A stretch of 64,000 bases of DNA, taken from contig NZ_VFNL01000001.1 of NCBI RefSeq assembly GCF_006715565.1, positions 1,364,001-1,428,000 on the forward strand. Reading direction: 5' to 3'. The notes beneath the pieces were generated by a model. It worked only from the letters and a program-made list of their open reading frames with translations. It had not been told where the DNA came from and searched no databases. Below, piece after piece: positions 1 through 10,509 of this stretch (position 1 is the stretch's first letter; the number at the start of each line of letters is the position of its first letter). Source of the DNA: Microbacterium sp. SLBN-154. GTDB taxonomy: Bacteria; Actinomycetota; Actinomycetes; Actinomycetales; Microbacteriaceae. The position numbers and the translations under genes were made by a program.

Positions 1-179
1 GAGTCGAGGTCCTCGATCACGACGTCGTCGGGAATCGCTGCGCGCAGCTGCGACTGCGCATCCATGTAGTCGGCCTTGGCGTGCTCGAGGGTCAGCGGCC
101 CATCAGCGGGGAACGGGGTGCACGCGGCGAGTGTCACGAGCAGGAGGCCGGCCGCCGTGGCGGCGATCCCTCGCCTCAT
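1..179 (-). CDS. Putative lipoprotein, N-terminal part only (gene continues beyond the window start)
   Basis: The ATG lies at 177-179 and the frame stays open leftwards to base 1, giving 59 visible codons. The N-terminus MRRGIAATAAGLLLVTLAAC is a bacterial lipoprotein signal: Arg-rich start, hydrophobic core and lipobox LAAC, with Cys-20 the predicted lipidated residue. The mature part begins with TPFPADGPLTLEHAK, followed by an acidic stretch. Too little is visible to name a family. A purine-rich GGTGAGG lies directly upstream of the ATG. The gene is divergent from sucC. Confidence 0.7.
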   Translation of the reverse strand, partial: MRRGIAATAAGLLLVTLAACTPFPADGPLTLEHAKADYMDAQSQLRAAIPDDVVIEDLD

Positions 180-391
180 CCTCACCACCCCCGTTGATGA
201 CGATGGTGGGTCCGCGCGACGCCCCTCGTCATGCCGACAACGCTACGCCGAGTGCGGGGCGGTCGAGGGAAGGTGCCGCACCTGGGTGAAGACGAGAGCG
301 GCGCCGCGACGGCGCGCGTATGCCCTCGGGAGGGATGGCGCAAGGGGCTCGGCGTCGAGACAACCGGGATGAGGCGGTCCGCCGCCGGTAG

Positions 392-397
392 TAGGGT
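392..397 (+). promoter_or_regulatory. Candidate -10 box of the sucC promoter
   Basis: TAGGGT matches the TANNNT -10 boxes seen ahead of several genes in this window. It would place the transcript start near 404 and leave an operator-like palindrome (412-429) in the early leader. No convincing -35 is visible. Confidence 0.35.
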
Positions 398-411
398 AGG
401 GGACTGGTCGA

Positions 412-429
412 TATCTCGACATCGAGATT
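412..429. promoter_or_regulatory. Operator-like palindrome upstream of sucC, matching one upstream of icd
   Basis: ATCTCGA-CA-TCGAGAT is a 16-bp inverted repeat (413-428) in the 295-bp space between the divergent lipoprotein gene and sucC. The same element, with a core TATCTCGAC(A/G)TC(A/G)AGAT, occurs at 26362-26385 in front of icd. Two TCA-cycle genes carrying the same long palindrome suggests a shared regulator. The regulator cannot be named from this sequence. Confidence 0.6.
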
Positions 430-474
430 TTCTTGACCCACACACCCCACCGTTCGCCCAGCGAAGGACTCTCT

Positions 475-2569
<2,095 letters not shown>

Positions 2570-2574
2570 GTCCG

Positions 2575-3024
2575 GTGCCGCTGAAGGGCGAGTACAAGCC
2601 CAGCACGTCGCAGTGGGCGCGCGAGCAGGCCGAGCAGTACGAGGCCTCGGGCGGAACCGAGGCCAATCTGCTGCGGGGTGTGCCGATCATCGTGCTGACC
2701 ACGGTCGGCGCGAAGAGCGGTGGCCTGCGTAAGACGGCGCTCATGCGCGTCGAGCACGAGGGCCGCTACGCGGTCGTCGCCTCGAAGGGCGGCGCTCCCG
2801 AAGAGCCCGCGTGGGCGGCGAACATGCGCGCGCACGCGCACGTGGAACTGCAGGACGGCGCGGTCAAGCGCGATTACCTGGCGCGCGAGCTCTCGGGCGA
2901 CGAGTACGCCCAATGGTGGAACCGCTCGGCCGAGGTGTGGCCGGACTACAACGAGTATCAGAAGAAGACCGACCGCAAGATCGCACTCTTCGTCCTCGAG
3001 CCGTTCGAGCCGTCCTCGGAGTAA
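2575..3024 (+). CDS. Deazaflavin (F420)-dependent nitroreductase-family protein
   Basis: The 149-aa protein has the hallmarks of the Ddn-like split beta-barrel family (DUF385): [21 protein letters not shown] near residues 38-58 and [16 protein letters not shown] near 80-95. Members are F420H2-dependent reductases, or bind other deazaflavin or hydrophobic ligands; the physiological substrate here is unknown. It starts with GTG 5 nt after the sucD stop, so it is probably translated from the sucCD transcript. It implies that the organism makes F420, but no F420 biosynthesis gene is visible here. Confidence 0.85.
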   Translation: MPLKGEYKPSTSQWAREQAEQYEASGGTEANLLRGVPIIVLTTVGAKSGGLRKTALMRVEHEGRYAVVASKGGAPEEPAWAANMRAHAHVELQDGAVKRDYLARELSGDEYAQWWNRSAEVWPDYNEYQKKTDRKIALFVLEPFEPSSE

Positions 3025-3082
3025 TCCCCGAGAATCCCGGGAGGACGCCGCGCCGCGCCGTGGTCGGGCCGGATCGCCGGTC

Positions 3083-3088
3083 TACGAT
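3083..3088 (+). promoter_or_regulatory. -10 box of a leaderless promoter
   Basis: TACGAT ends 6 nt before the GTG at 3095, so transcription would begin at the start codon. The same geometry recurs at several other genes in the window. Confidence 0.5.
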
Positions 3089-3094
3089 CAGGCC

Positions 3095-3631
3095 GTGAGG
3101 TCGGAGATCGCCCTGGTGATGGCGTGCATCGGCGCGCTCGGTGCGGCGGCGGGGATCGGTCTCGCGGCCGCGGTCGCTATTCCGCCGAGCCTGGCGAACC
3201 TCGGTGCCACGGTGTACGAGACGCCGACCGAGGTCACGATCGCCGACGCCTCGGTGAGTCTCACCGCGCCGGCGGGCTGGGTCGTCCGCCGCCCGCCGTT
3301 CGACGGCGACGAGCTGACCCTCACCAGCCCCGACGGGCGACTCGAAATCGCGGTCACCGAGCTGAGCGGGGGCTTCGACACCGCCTACGCCGACCTCGTC
3401 CGCGGAGGCGACGCCGAGGGGGCCGAGGCCGTGACCGAGACCCTGTCGTCGGGTTCGCGCACCCGGCACACCGAGCTCCTCGACGAAGAAGGCGGCGTCG
3501 TCCTGGCGGCCGTCGGCGATGAGCGCGGTCCGGTCAGCGCGGGGATCGTCGCGCGCGTCAGCGACGCGAGCGTGGGCGATTACCGCTACGCGATCGCCGA
3601 GGTGCTCGACACCGTCCGGGTGCCCTCGTGA
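3095..3631 (+). CDS. Membrane-anchored hypothetical protein
   Basis: 178 aa. Residues about 5-29 form one hydrophobic segment rich in Ala, Gly and Ile (ALVMACIGALGAAAGIGLAA), best read as an N-terminal membrane anchor. The rest is an acidic extracytoplasmic domain beginning around VYETPTEVTIADASVSLTAPAGWVV. I do not recognise the family. The start is the GTG at 3095, placed 6 nt after a TACGAT -10 box; no Shine-Dalgarno is present, consistent with a leaderless mRNA. The stop overlaps the deacetylase start (GTGA), so the two are coupled and may act together at the cell surface. Confidence 0.75.
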   Translation: MRSEIALVMACIGALGAAAGIGLAAAVAIPPSLANLGATVYETPTEVTIADASVSLTAPAGWVVRRPPFDGDELTLTSPDGRLEIAVTELSGGFDTAYADLVRGGDAEGAEAVTETLSSGSRTRHTELLDEEGGVVLAAVGDERGPVSAGIVARVSDASVGDYRYAIAEVLDTVRVPS

Positions 3632-5223
3632 ATCGGCGCCCGAGGCGGCATAAGGCGTCGCAGGGCCCGCGGGACCGCCGCCGCACGCTTCCCGTCGTCC
3701 TGATCGGCGCCCTCGCTCTCGTCGCGTGCGCACCGGCGACGGATGCCGCCTGGCGGCCGGCCGCCTTCCCCGCCGCCCGGGTAGCGGTGACGGAGTTCCC
3801 CGCCGCCATCGATCCCGCCACGGTGCCGGCGCTTCGACCGATGCGCATCCGCAACGACGAGGTGGGGGTTCAGGCCCGGGTCGCGCTGCTGCCCGGCCGC
3901 ACGCCGCTGAACGACCGTGTCGTCGGCGCGGTGCGCGAGGCGATCGGGGCCCGCGAAGCGGCCACCGGCGTCGCCTACGCACCCCAGGTGCAGTCGCGCG
4001 GCGCGGGACTCGGCGAGCGGATGTGCATCGCCGGATCGACCCGGCTGCCGGCCGCCGAACTGCTCACCGACCCGCGTCTCGGCCCGGCGAACGGGTCGGG
4101 CACCGCGGTGGCCTGCGACATCGTCGCCGCCGCCGGGCCCTACCTCGGTGTGCGGGTGCGGACGGTCTCAGGCGATGCGACGGCGATCGGGGGCGATACC
4201 TCGATCACGCTCTACACCGATCTCCGCTCCGGCGAGACCGTGTCGGCCGACGCGCTGTGGACCTCCGAGGCGGGGCCCGCGCTGTGGGGAGACATCGTCG
4301 AGGCACTCCGGCGCGACGCGGGCGCGCTCAGCCTCGCTCCGGTGCAACCGCCCGACGAGGCCGGCCTCGCCGTCATCGGCGCGGCGCTCGCCCGTTCCGT
4401 CCCCGCCGGGGACGCCGTCGTCGTCGAGGTGCCGGCCGGGTTCAGCCCGCTCGAACTGCAGGCGCTCGGTATCGCCGCGACGACCGAGCCGATGCCGGTC
4501 GCCGTTCCCGTCGAGGTCGCGACGCCGTATCTCACGCCGTTCGGAGCGGGACTCGTCGGCGCCGTGGCATCCGCTCTTCCCTACGAAGCCCCGGCGATCA
4601 TCCCCGCCGGTGCCGACGCGATCGACTGCGAACTCGTACCGTGCGTGGCCCTGACCTATGACGACGGCCCGTCGGAGTACACCTCCGGCATCCTCCACGA
4701 GCTGGGTGCCCGCGGGGCGGCGGCCACGTTCTACGTTCTGGGCGAGAAGGCCCGGGGCTGGGCCGACACCCTGCGCCGCATGCGCGACGAGGGCCACGAG
4801 ATCGCCAACCATTCGTGGAATCACCCGAGCCTGCCCTCCCTCACCGATGAGCAGGTCGCCGCGCAGCTGCGTGACACGAGCGCGGCCATCCAGAACGTGG
4901 TGGGGACCCGCCCGACGAACTTCCGTCCGCCCTACGGCGAGTACAACCAGAATGTCCTGCGGATCGCGGGGCTTCCGGCGATCCTGTGGGACGTCGACAC
5001 GTTCGACTACCAGCGACCCGAGGTCGACACGCTCATCTCCCGGGCCGTCGATGCTCCCCGTCCGGGCTCCATCGTGCTGATGCACGACATCCACCCGGGA
5101 ACCGCGGCCGCCGCCGCCGCCACCTACGACGGCCTGCTTGATCGCGGGTTCTCGCTGGTGACGGTCACGCAGATCTTCGAGGGCGACGTACCGGCCTCGG
5201 GGGCGTGGACCTCGGGGCGGTGA
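3628..5223 (+). CDS. Lipoprotein with C-terminal NodB-type polysaccharide deacetylase domain
   Basis: 531 aa. The N-terminus carries an Arg-rich stretch, a hydrophobic core and the lipobox LVAC, so it is an exported lipoprotein. The C-terminal third is a carbohydrate-esterase-4 domain: TYDDGP (residues 343-348, catalytic Asp-345 and metal Asp-346), HSWNH (metal-binding His-395 and His-399), RPPYGEYN, WDVDTFDY and LMHDIHPG. Such enzymes remove N- or O-acetyl groups from peptidoglycan or other glycans. The N-terminal region (about 40-330) contains a segment ITLYTDLRSGETVSADALW that resembles the DUF3298 part of RsiV/PdaC-like proteins; this is a weak resemblance. It is translationally coupled to the anchored protein upstream. 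Confidence 0.9.
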   Translation: MNRRPRRHKASQGPRDRRRTLPVVLIGALALVACAPATDAAWRPAAFPAARVAVTEFPAAIDPATVPALRPMRIRNDEVGVQARVALLPGRTPLNDRVVGAVREAIGAREAATGVAYAPQVQSRGAGLGERMCIAGSTRLPAAELLTDPRLGPANGSGTAVACDIVAAAGPYLGVRVRTVSGDATAIGGDTSITLYTDLRSGETVSADALWTSEAGPALWGDIVEALRRDAGALSLAPVQPPDEAGLAVIGAALARSVPAGDAVVVEVPAGFSPLELQALGIAATTEPMPVAVPVEVATPYLTPFGAGLVGAVASALPYEAPAIIPAGADAIDCELVPCVALTYDDGPSEYTSGILHELGARGAAATFYVLGEKARGWADTLRRMRDEGHEIANHSWNHPSLPSLTDEQVAAQLRDTSAAIQNVVGTRPTNFRPPYGEYNQNVLRIAGLPAILWDVDTFDYQRPEVDTLISRAVDAPRPGSIVLMHDIHPGTAAAAAATYDGLLDRGFSLVTVTQIFEGDVPASGAWTSGR

Positions 5224-5256
5224 CCTGCGGCACCGACCCGCAGTACGCCGCGGACG

Positions 5257-6735
5257 TCAGGCTCCCAGCAGCGTCTCGATCGGGCCGCGGGCGAAGTAGA
5301 CGACGAACCCCGCCGACACGACCCACAACAGCGGACTGATCTCCCGTGCTTTCCCGGCGAAGACACGCACGATCACCCAGGAGACGAAGCCCGCGCCGAT
5401 GCCGTTGGCGATCGAGTAGGTCAGGGGCATCACCGTCACGGCGAGGAACACCGGAAGCAGCACCGAGAAGTCGCTGAAGTCGATCGCCCGGATCTGCGAC
5501 ATCATCAGTGCGCCGACGATCACCAGCGCCGCCGCGGCCACCTCGGTCGGCACGATCGACACCAACGGCGTGAAGAACATGGCGACGAGGAAGAGGCCAC
5601 CGGTGACGAGGTTGGCCAGGCCCGTGCGGGCTCCCTCGCCGATGCCGGCGCCGGACTCGATGAAGACGGTGTTGGACGACCCGGAGGTGTACCCGCCCGC
5701 GACCGCGCCGACGCCCTCGACGATCAGCGCCGAGCGCAACCGCGGGAAGTTCCCCTGCGCGTCGGACAGGCCGGCCTCCTTCGCCAGGCCCGTGAGGGTG
5801 CCCATGGCGTCGAAGAAGTTCGTGAAGACCAGGGTGAAGACGAGCATGAGGGCGGCGAGGATGCCGATGCGGGCGAACGCGCCGAAGAGATCGACCTGAC
5901 CGACCAGCGCGAGATCGGGCAGGCTCACCCACTGCGCGGGGAGCTCGGGCACCGACAGCCCCCAACCGCCCGGAGTGTCGACGGCCGAGCCGAGGTTCCA
6001 CACCGCTTCGACGATCACCGCCAGCACGGTGCCGCTGACCAGTCCGATGAGGATGCCGCCCCGCACCCGTCGTGCCATGAGGATGCCCGTGAGCAGCAGC
6101 GTGAAGACGAACACCAGCGTCGGGACCGTCCCGATCGAGCCTTCCACTCCGAGCCCGACCGGGGGCGAGCCGACACCGGTGGCGGTGACGAACCCGGCGT
6201 TGACGAACCCGATGAAGGCGATGAACAGACCGATGCCGACCGTGATGGCGAGCTTCAGCTGCAGGGGCACGGCGTCGAAGATCATGCGGCGCAGGCCCGT
6301 CGCGGCCAGGAGCACGATGATGAGGCCGTTGATGATCACCAGGCCCATCGCCTCGGGCCAGGTGACCTCTCCGACGACGGAGACGGCGAGGAACGAGTTG
6401 ATGCCGAGGCCCGCGGCGAACCCGAACGGCAGCCGGGCGACCAGGCCGAACAGGATCGTCATCACGCCCGCCGTCAGTCCCGTCACGGCGGAGAGCTGAG
6501 CGAAGTCCAGGCTGTTGCCGTCGACGTCGACACCGCTGGAGAGGATGATCGGGTTCAGGATGACGATGTAGGCCATCGTCACGAACGTGACCACCCCGCC
6601 GCGCACCTCGGCGGCGACCGACGAGCCCCGTTTCGTGATCTCGAAGAACCGGTCGAGCCGGTTCTTCGGGGTGCCGTCGTCGTGCCGGCTCGATGTCGCG
6701 GCGCCGATCGTCGGCGCGTCAGATGTGTTGCTCAC
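5257..6735 (-). CDS. NCS2-family (AzgA-like) purine/xanthine/uracil permease
   Basis: 492 aa, a polytopic membrane protein with about 12-14 hydrophobic segments. GGVVTFVTMAYIVILNPIILSSG (residues about 45-68), FGLVARLPFGFAAGLGINSF and NFFDAMGTLTGLA are hallmarks of the AzgA/guanine-hypoxanthine branch of NCS2 permeases, which import nucleobases with protons. The start is GTG at 6735 because GGGGGAGG lies 5 nt upstream; longer frames run into the divergent gene. Location beside purN-purH fits purine salvage, though substrate specificity cannot be read from sequence. Confidence 0.88.
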   Translation of the reverse strand: MSNTSDAPTIGAATSSRHDDGTPKNRLDRFFEITKRGSSVAAEVRGGVVTFVTMAYIVILNPIILSSGVDVDGNSLDFAQLSAVTGLTAGVMTILFGLVARLPFGFAAGLGINSFLAVSVVGEVTWPEAMGLVIINGLIIVLLAATGLRRMIFDAVPLQLKLAITVGIGLFIAFIGFVNAGFVTATGVGSPPVGLGVEGSIGTVPTLVFVFTLLLTGILMARRVRGGILIGLVSGTVLAVIVEAVWNLGSAVDTPGGWGLSVPELPAQWVSLPDLALVGQVDLFGAFARIGILAALMLVFTLVFTNFFDAMGTLTGLAKEAGLSDAQGNFPRLRSALIVEGVGAVAGGYTSGSSNTVFIESGAGIGEGARTGLANLVTGGLFLVAMFFTPLVSIVPTEVAAAALVIVGALMMSQIRAIDFSDFSVLLPVFLAVTVMPLTYSIANGIGAGFVSWVIVRVFAGKAREISPLLWVVSAGFVVYFARGPIETLLGA

Positions 6736-6781
6736 TGAGACCTCCCCCTCGACGTTAGCGGGTTCCGGCGACGCCGATCGG

Positions 6782-6787
6782 TAGGGT
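6782..6787 (+). promoter_or_regulatory. -10 box upstream of the PerM-like gene
   Basis: TAGGGT lies 9 nt before the ATG at 6797, giving a very short or absent leader. A divergent TAACGT (minus strand, 6752-6757) could serve the permease. Confidence 0.4.
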
Positions 6788-6796
6788 CGTTGAGGC

Positions 6797-8215
6797 ATGC
6801 AACGCTTCGTGGTCGCTCTTCTCGCCGCCGTCGACGCCGCAATCGCGGCGGCGATCGGCCTTGCGCTGATCCTCGCGCCGGCGACGCTGCTGTGGGTGTT
6901 CGGGTTCGGCACCGACGCCGACTGGTCGGCGCTGTGGGCCGCGACCGCGTCCGTGTGGCAGCTCGGCCATCTCGTGCCGCTGGACATCACGCTCCCACCG
7001 ATCTACCTCACCGCCGCCGGCATCGACGAGGCCGCGGCATCCTTCTCGCTCTCGCTCCCGCCGCTCGCGCTGGCGGCCCTCACCGCGGCCCTCGCCGCGC
7101 GCACGGGAGTGCGGGCATCACGGTCGGAGGCGTGGGAGAGCGGGCTCATCGGCGGGATCGTCGTCTTCACGGCGCTCGCCGCGGGCATCGCGCTCACCGG
7201 CGTCAACCCGCTCGCCGCCGCACCGCTCGGGGTCGCGATCGCCCTGCCGGCCCTCGTCTTCGCGATTCCGGCGACCCTCGCCGCGCTCATCACCGAGTGG
7301 CGCGAGGCCGACGTCGGACTCATCGCCCGCGCCCGCGACGCCCTCGAGCACCGGATCGGCGAGTCGGGTCTCGCGGCGGTGTCGGAGACCACGCGCGGCG
7401 TGGGGATCGTCGTCACCGGGTTCATAGGCGCGGGTGCGGCCCTCCTCACCGTGGCGCTCGTCGCCCACGGCCCGCAGGTGGTCGCGCTGTCGCAGGCCGG
7501 CAACGTCGACGTGCTCGGGGCGAGCGTCATCGCACTCGGCCAGCTCGCCTATCTGCCGACCCTGGTCATCTGGGCGGCTTCCTTCATCGCCGGCCCCGGC
7601 TTCGCCGTCGGCGCGGCGACCACGGTCGCCCCGGCCGGGACGCAGGTGGGCGTTCTACCGCCGGTGCCGCTTCTGGGCGTCATCCCCGAATCGACCACCT
7701 CGTGGCTCCTCCTGCTCGCGCTCGTACCGGTCGCTCTCGGAGCGCTCGCCGGATGGATGGTGCGTTCCCGCCTGGTCGCCGACCACCCGCGTGCGATCGC
7801 CGACGGGTGGGGCCTGCGGGCGACGATCGCCGGCGCGATCGCCGTGCTGTCGGGGGGCGCCGCGGCGCTCCTCGCGCAGCTCGCCGGCGGTTCGATCGGG
7901 CCGGGGGCGCTCGCGCAGGTGGGCCCGGCGCCCGGCGCGGTCGGTCTGGCCGTCGGCGTCGAGGTGCTCGTCGGGTCGGCGATCCTGCTTGCGCTGCCGT
8001 CGGGGCGGGAACGCGGCGACGACGATGTCGAGGGGTGGCGGGTGTGGGAGCCGCAGCCGCCGGCCGAGTCCGAGGCTTCGCCCACGGACGCCGCGCAGCA
8101 CATACCTCCCGTCGGCGGCGCACCGAGCGGCGAGCCCCCCGAGAACCCCGACCAGACCGACACCCAGCCGCTCTTCCCGCACCCCCGGCGCGGCGGGGGC
8201 TCGCCGCTAGACTAG
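6797..8215 (+). CDS. DUF6350 / PerM-like polytopic membrane protein
   Basis: 472 aa with roughly nine hydrophobic helices, then a Pro/Glu-rich soluble tail from about residue 410. The gene sits directly before purN and purH and after sucCD, the same place as mycobacterial PerM (Rv0955), a membrane protein linked to cell division. I assign it to that family from topology and order rather than from catalytic motifs. There is no Shine-Dalgarno; a -10 box 9 nt upstream suggests a near-leaderless mRNA. purN starts 4 nt after its stop but also has its own -10 box inside this gene's end. Confidence 0.72.
   Translation: MQRFVVALLAAVDAAIAAAIGLALILAPATLLWVFGFGTDADWSALWAATASVWQLGHLVPLDITLPPIYLTAAGIDEAAASFSLSLPPLALAALTAALAARTGVRASRSEAWESGLIGGIVVFTALAAGIALTGVNPLAAAPLGVAIALPALVFAIPATLAALITEWREADVGLIARARDALEHRIGESGLAAVSETTRGVGIVVTGFIGAGAALLTVALVAHGPQVVALSQAGNVDVLGASVIALGQLAYLPTLVIWAASFIAGPGFAVGAATTVAPAGTQVGVLPPVPLLGVIPESTTSWLLLLALVPVALGALAGWMVRSRLVADHPRAIADGWGLRATIAGAIAVLSGGAAALLAQLAGGSIGPGALAQVGPAPGAVGLAVGVEVLVGSAILLALPSGRERGDDDVEGWRVWEPQPPAESEASPTDAAQHIPPVGGAPSGEPPENPDQTDTQPLFPHPRRGGGSPLD
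8208..8213 (+). promoter_or_regulatory. -10 box of a leaderless purN promoter
   Basis: TAGACT overlaps the last codons of the upstream gene and ends 6 nt before the purN GTG. This points to a separate purN(H) transcript beginning at the start codon. Confidence 0.5.
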
Positions 8216-8219
8216 GCCG

Positions 8220-8846
8220 GTGCTCACCGTCGCGGTCCTCATCTCGGGCGCGGGGTCCAATCTCCGGGCGCTCCTCGAGGCCGCGGCCGAATCCGACTAT
8301 CCGGCGCGCATCATCGCCGTCGGTGCCGATCGTGAGGCCGACGGATTCGCGCATGCCGAGACCTTCGGTGTGCCGACCCTCCTCGTGCCGTGGCGCGGCG
8401 CCGCCGAGCGCGAGGCGTGGGGAGCCGAACTCGATGCGCAGCTGCGCGTCTGGAACCCCGACCTCATCGTGCTGAGCGGGCTCATGCGGCTCCTCCCCGC
8501 CGCCTTCGTGGAGTCGTGGAGCCCCCGCATCATCAACACCCATCCGGCGTACCTTCCCGAGTTCCCGGGAGCGCACGCGGTGCGCGACGCCCTCGCCGCC
8601 GGCGCGACCGAGACCGGCGCGAGCGTCATCCTCGTCGACACCGGCGTCGACACCGGTCCGATCCTCGCCCAGGAGCGCGTGCCGATCCGTCCGGATGACG
8701 ACGAGCACCGCCTCCACGAGCGCATCAAGCCCGTCGAGCGACGCCTCATGATCGACGTGGTCCGCCGGATCGCGACCGGCGACCTCGACCTCGCGCGCGC
8801 CGCGGCTTCCGGGACGCCGGCGTCACCGACATCCGCTCCCGCCTGA
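8220..8846 (+). CDS. purN: Phosphoribosylglycinamide formyltransferase
   Basis: Transfers the formyl group of 10-formyl-THF to GAR in de novo purine synthesis. The 208-aa protein keeps the family motifs in order: [14 protein letters not shown] (phosphate-binding, residues 7-20), [16 protein letters not shown] with Asn-106 and His-108, and [12 protein letters not shown] with Asp-144; these three catalytic positions have the same numbers as in the E. coli enzyme. It starts with GTG and has no Shine-Dalgarno. purH follows after 41 nt. FolD, which makes the cofactor precursor, is also in the window (43.6 kb). Confidence 0.96.
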   Translation: MLTVAVLISGAGSNLRALLEAAAESDYPARIIAVGADREADGFAHAETFGVPTLLVPWRGAAEREAWGAELDAQLRVWNPDLIVLSGLMRLLPAAFVESWSPRIINTHPAYLPEFPGAHAVRDALAAGATETGASVILVDTGVDTGPILAQERVPIRPDDDEHRLHERIKPVERRLMIDVVRRIATGDLDLARAAASGTPASPTSAPA

Positions 8847-8887
8847 CCCCTCGCATCGAAACCCCGCTCGCCTCGAGAAGGAGACCC

Positions 8888-10492
8888 ATGGCCGGCCCGA
8901 GTCACGACCCGTCCCTGTACCGCGACCGCGATGTCGTGCCGATCCGCCGCGCTCTGGTGTCGGTGAGCGACAAGACCGATCTGCTGCCGCTGGCCGAGGC
9001 ACTCGCCTCGTCCGGCGTCGAGATCGTCTCGACAGGGTCGACGGCGGCGACGATCCGCGACGCCGGATTCCCGGTCACCGACGTCTCGTCCGTGACCGGC
9101 TTCCCCGAGTCGCTCGACGGACGTGTGAAGACCCTGCACCCGGCTGTGCACGCGGGGCTCCTCGCCGATCTGCGGCTGGAGGACCACGAGCGTCAGCTCG
9201 CCGAGCTCGGCATCGGCGCCTTCGAGCTCGTCGTGGTCAACCTCTATCCGTTCGTTCAGACCGTCGCCTCCGGCGCCGAGGGCGACACGGTCGTCGAGCA
9301 GATCGACATCGGTGGTCCCGCGATGGTGCGCGCGTCGGCCAAGAACCACGCCAATGTCGCCATCGTCGTCTCTCCCGAGTCGTATCCCGCGATCATCGAG
9401 GCTGTCCGCGGCGGCGGCACCACTCTGACCCAGCGGCGCGAGCTCGCCGCCCGCGCGTTCGCGCACACCGCGTCGTACGACACCGCGGTGGCGGCCTGGT
9501 TCGCCGAGGGGACGCTCGCCGAGGAAGACCTCCCGGCGCACTTGACGATCAAGGCCGAGCGTCTGGCGACCCTCCGCTACGGCGAGAATGCGCATCAGCG
9601 CGCGGCGATCTACACCCGGGTCGGTGGACACGGCATCGCCCAGGCCACGCAGCTGCAGGGCAAGGAGATGTCGTACAACAACTACGTCGACGCCGATGCG
9701 GCCCTGCGCGCGGCGTTCGACATGGTCAAGCCCGCGGTGGCGATCATCAAGCACGCCAACCCGTGCGGCATCGCCGTCACGGCGCCGAACGCCCTCGATC
9801 CGATCGCATCGGCGCACCTGCGGGCACACGAGTGCGACCCGGTGTCGGCCTTCGGCGGCGTCATCGCAGCGAACCGGACCGTCACGCTGAAGATGGCCGA
9901 GAACCTGCGTGACATCTTCACCGAGGTCATCGTCGCGCCCGACTTCGAGCCGGAGGCGCTGGAGGTGTTCCGGCTGAAGAAGAACCTGCGCATCCTGCAG
10001 CTGCCCGCCGACTGGCGGCAGGAGCGGATGGACGTGCGTCTCGTCTCGGGCGGCCTGCTGCTGCAGGACGCCGACCGGTTCCCCGACGACATCGAGTCGG
10101 TCGCGAAGGACTGGCAGCTGGTGTCGGGCGACCGGCCCGCGGAAGACGAGATGACGAACCTCATCTTCGCCTGGAAGGCGTGCCGCGCGGTGAAGTCGAA
10201 CGCCATCGTGCTGGCGAAGAACTCCGCCACCGTCGGCATCGGCATGGGGCAGGTCAACCGGGTCGACTCCTGCCGTCTCGCCGTCGAGCGGGCGGGTGAG
10301 CGTGTGACCGGCTCGGTCGCGGCATCCGATGCCTTCTTCCCCTTCGCCGACGGGCCGCGGGTGCTCATCGACGCCGGCGTCTCGGCGATCGTGCAGCCCG
10401 GCGGATCGGTGCGCGACGACGAGGTCATCGCCGCTGCGCGCGACGCCGGAGTGACGATGTTCTTCACCGGGGAGCGGCACTTCTTCCACTGA
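8888..10492 (+). CDS. purH: Bifunctional AICAR formyltransferase / IMP cyclohydrolase
   Basis: Performs the last two steps of IMP synthesis. 534 aa: an N-terminal MGS-like IMP cyclohydrolase domain ([40 protein letters not shown]) and a C-terminal AICAR transformylase domain with [12 protein letters not shown] and the catalytic pair Lys-288/His-289 in IIKHANPCG. The frame closes with FTGERHFFH, the usual PurH end. GAAGGAG precedes the ATG by 6 nt. It forms an operon with purN. Confidence 0.97.
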   Translation: MAGPSHDPSLYRDRDVVPIRRALVSVSDKTDLLPLAEALASSGVEIVSTGSTAATIRDAGFPVTDVSSVTGFPESLDGRVKTLHPAVHAGLLADLRLEDHERQLAELGIGAFELVVVNLYPFVQTVASGAEGDTVVEQIDIGGPAMVRASAKNHANVAIVVSPESYPAIIEAVRGGGTTLTQRRELAARAFAHTASYDTAVAAWFAEGTLAEEDLPAHLTIKAERLATLRYGENAHQRAAIYTRVGGHGIAQATQLQGKEMSYNNYVDADAALRAAFDMVKPAVAIIKHANPCGIAVTAPNALDPIASAHLRAHECDPVSAFGGVIAANRTVTLKMAENLRDIFTEVIVAPDFEPEALEVFRLKKNLRILQLPADWRQERMDVRLVSGGLLLQDADRFPDDIESVAKDWQLVSGDRPAEDEMTNLIFAWKACRAVKSNAIVLAKNSATVGIGMGQVNRVDSCRLAVERAGERVTGSVAASDAFFPFADGPRVLIDAGVSAIVQPGGSVRDDEVIAAARDAGVTMFFTGERHFFH

Positions 10493-10509
10493 GCGCGCGG
10501 CGGCGCCTC

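Noticed and set aside
433..474. TTG start for sucC at 433
   Set aside because: Adds 14 unconserved residues, and no ribosome binding site precedes it; GTG 475 has GAAGGA and the conserved N-terminus.
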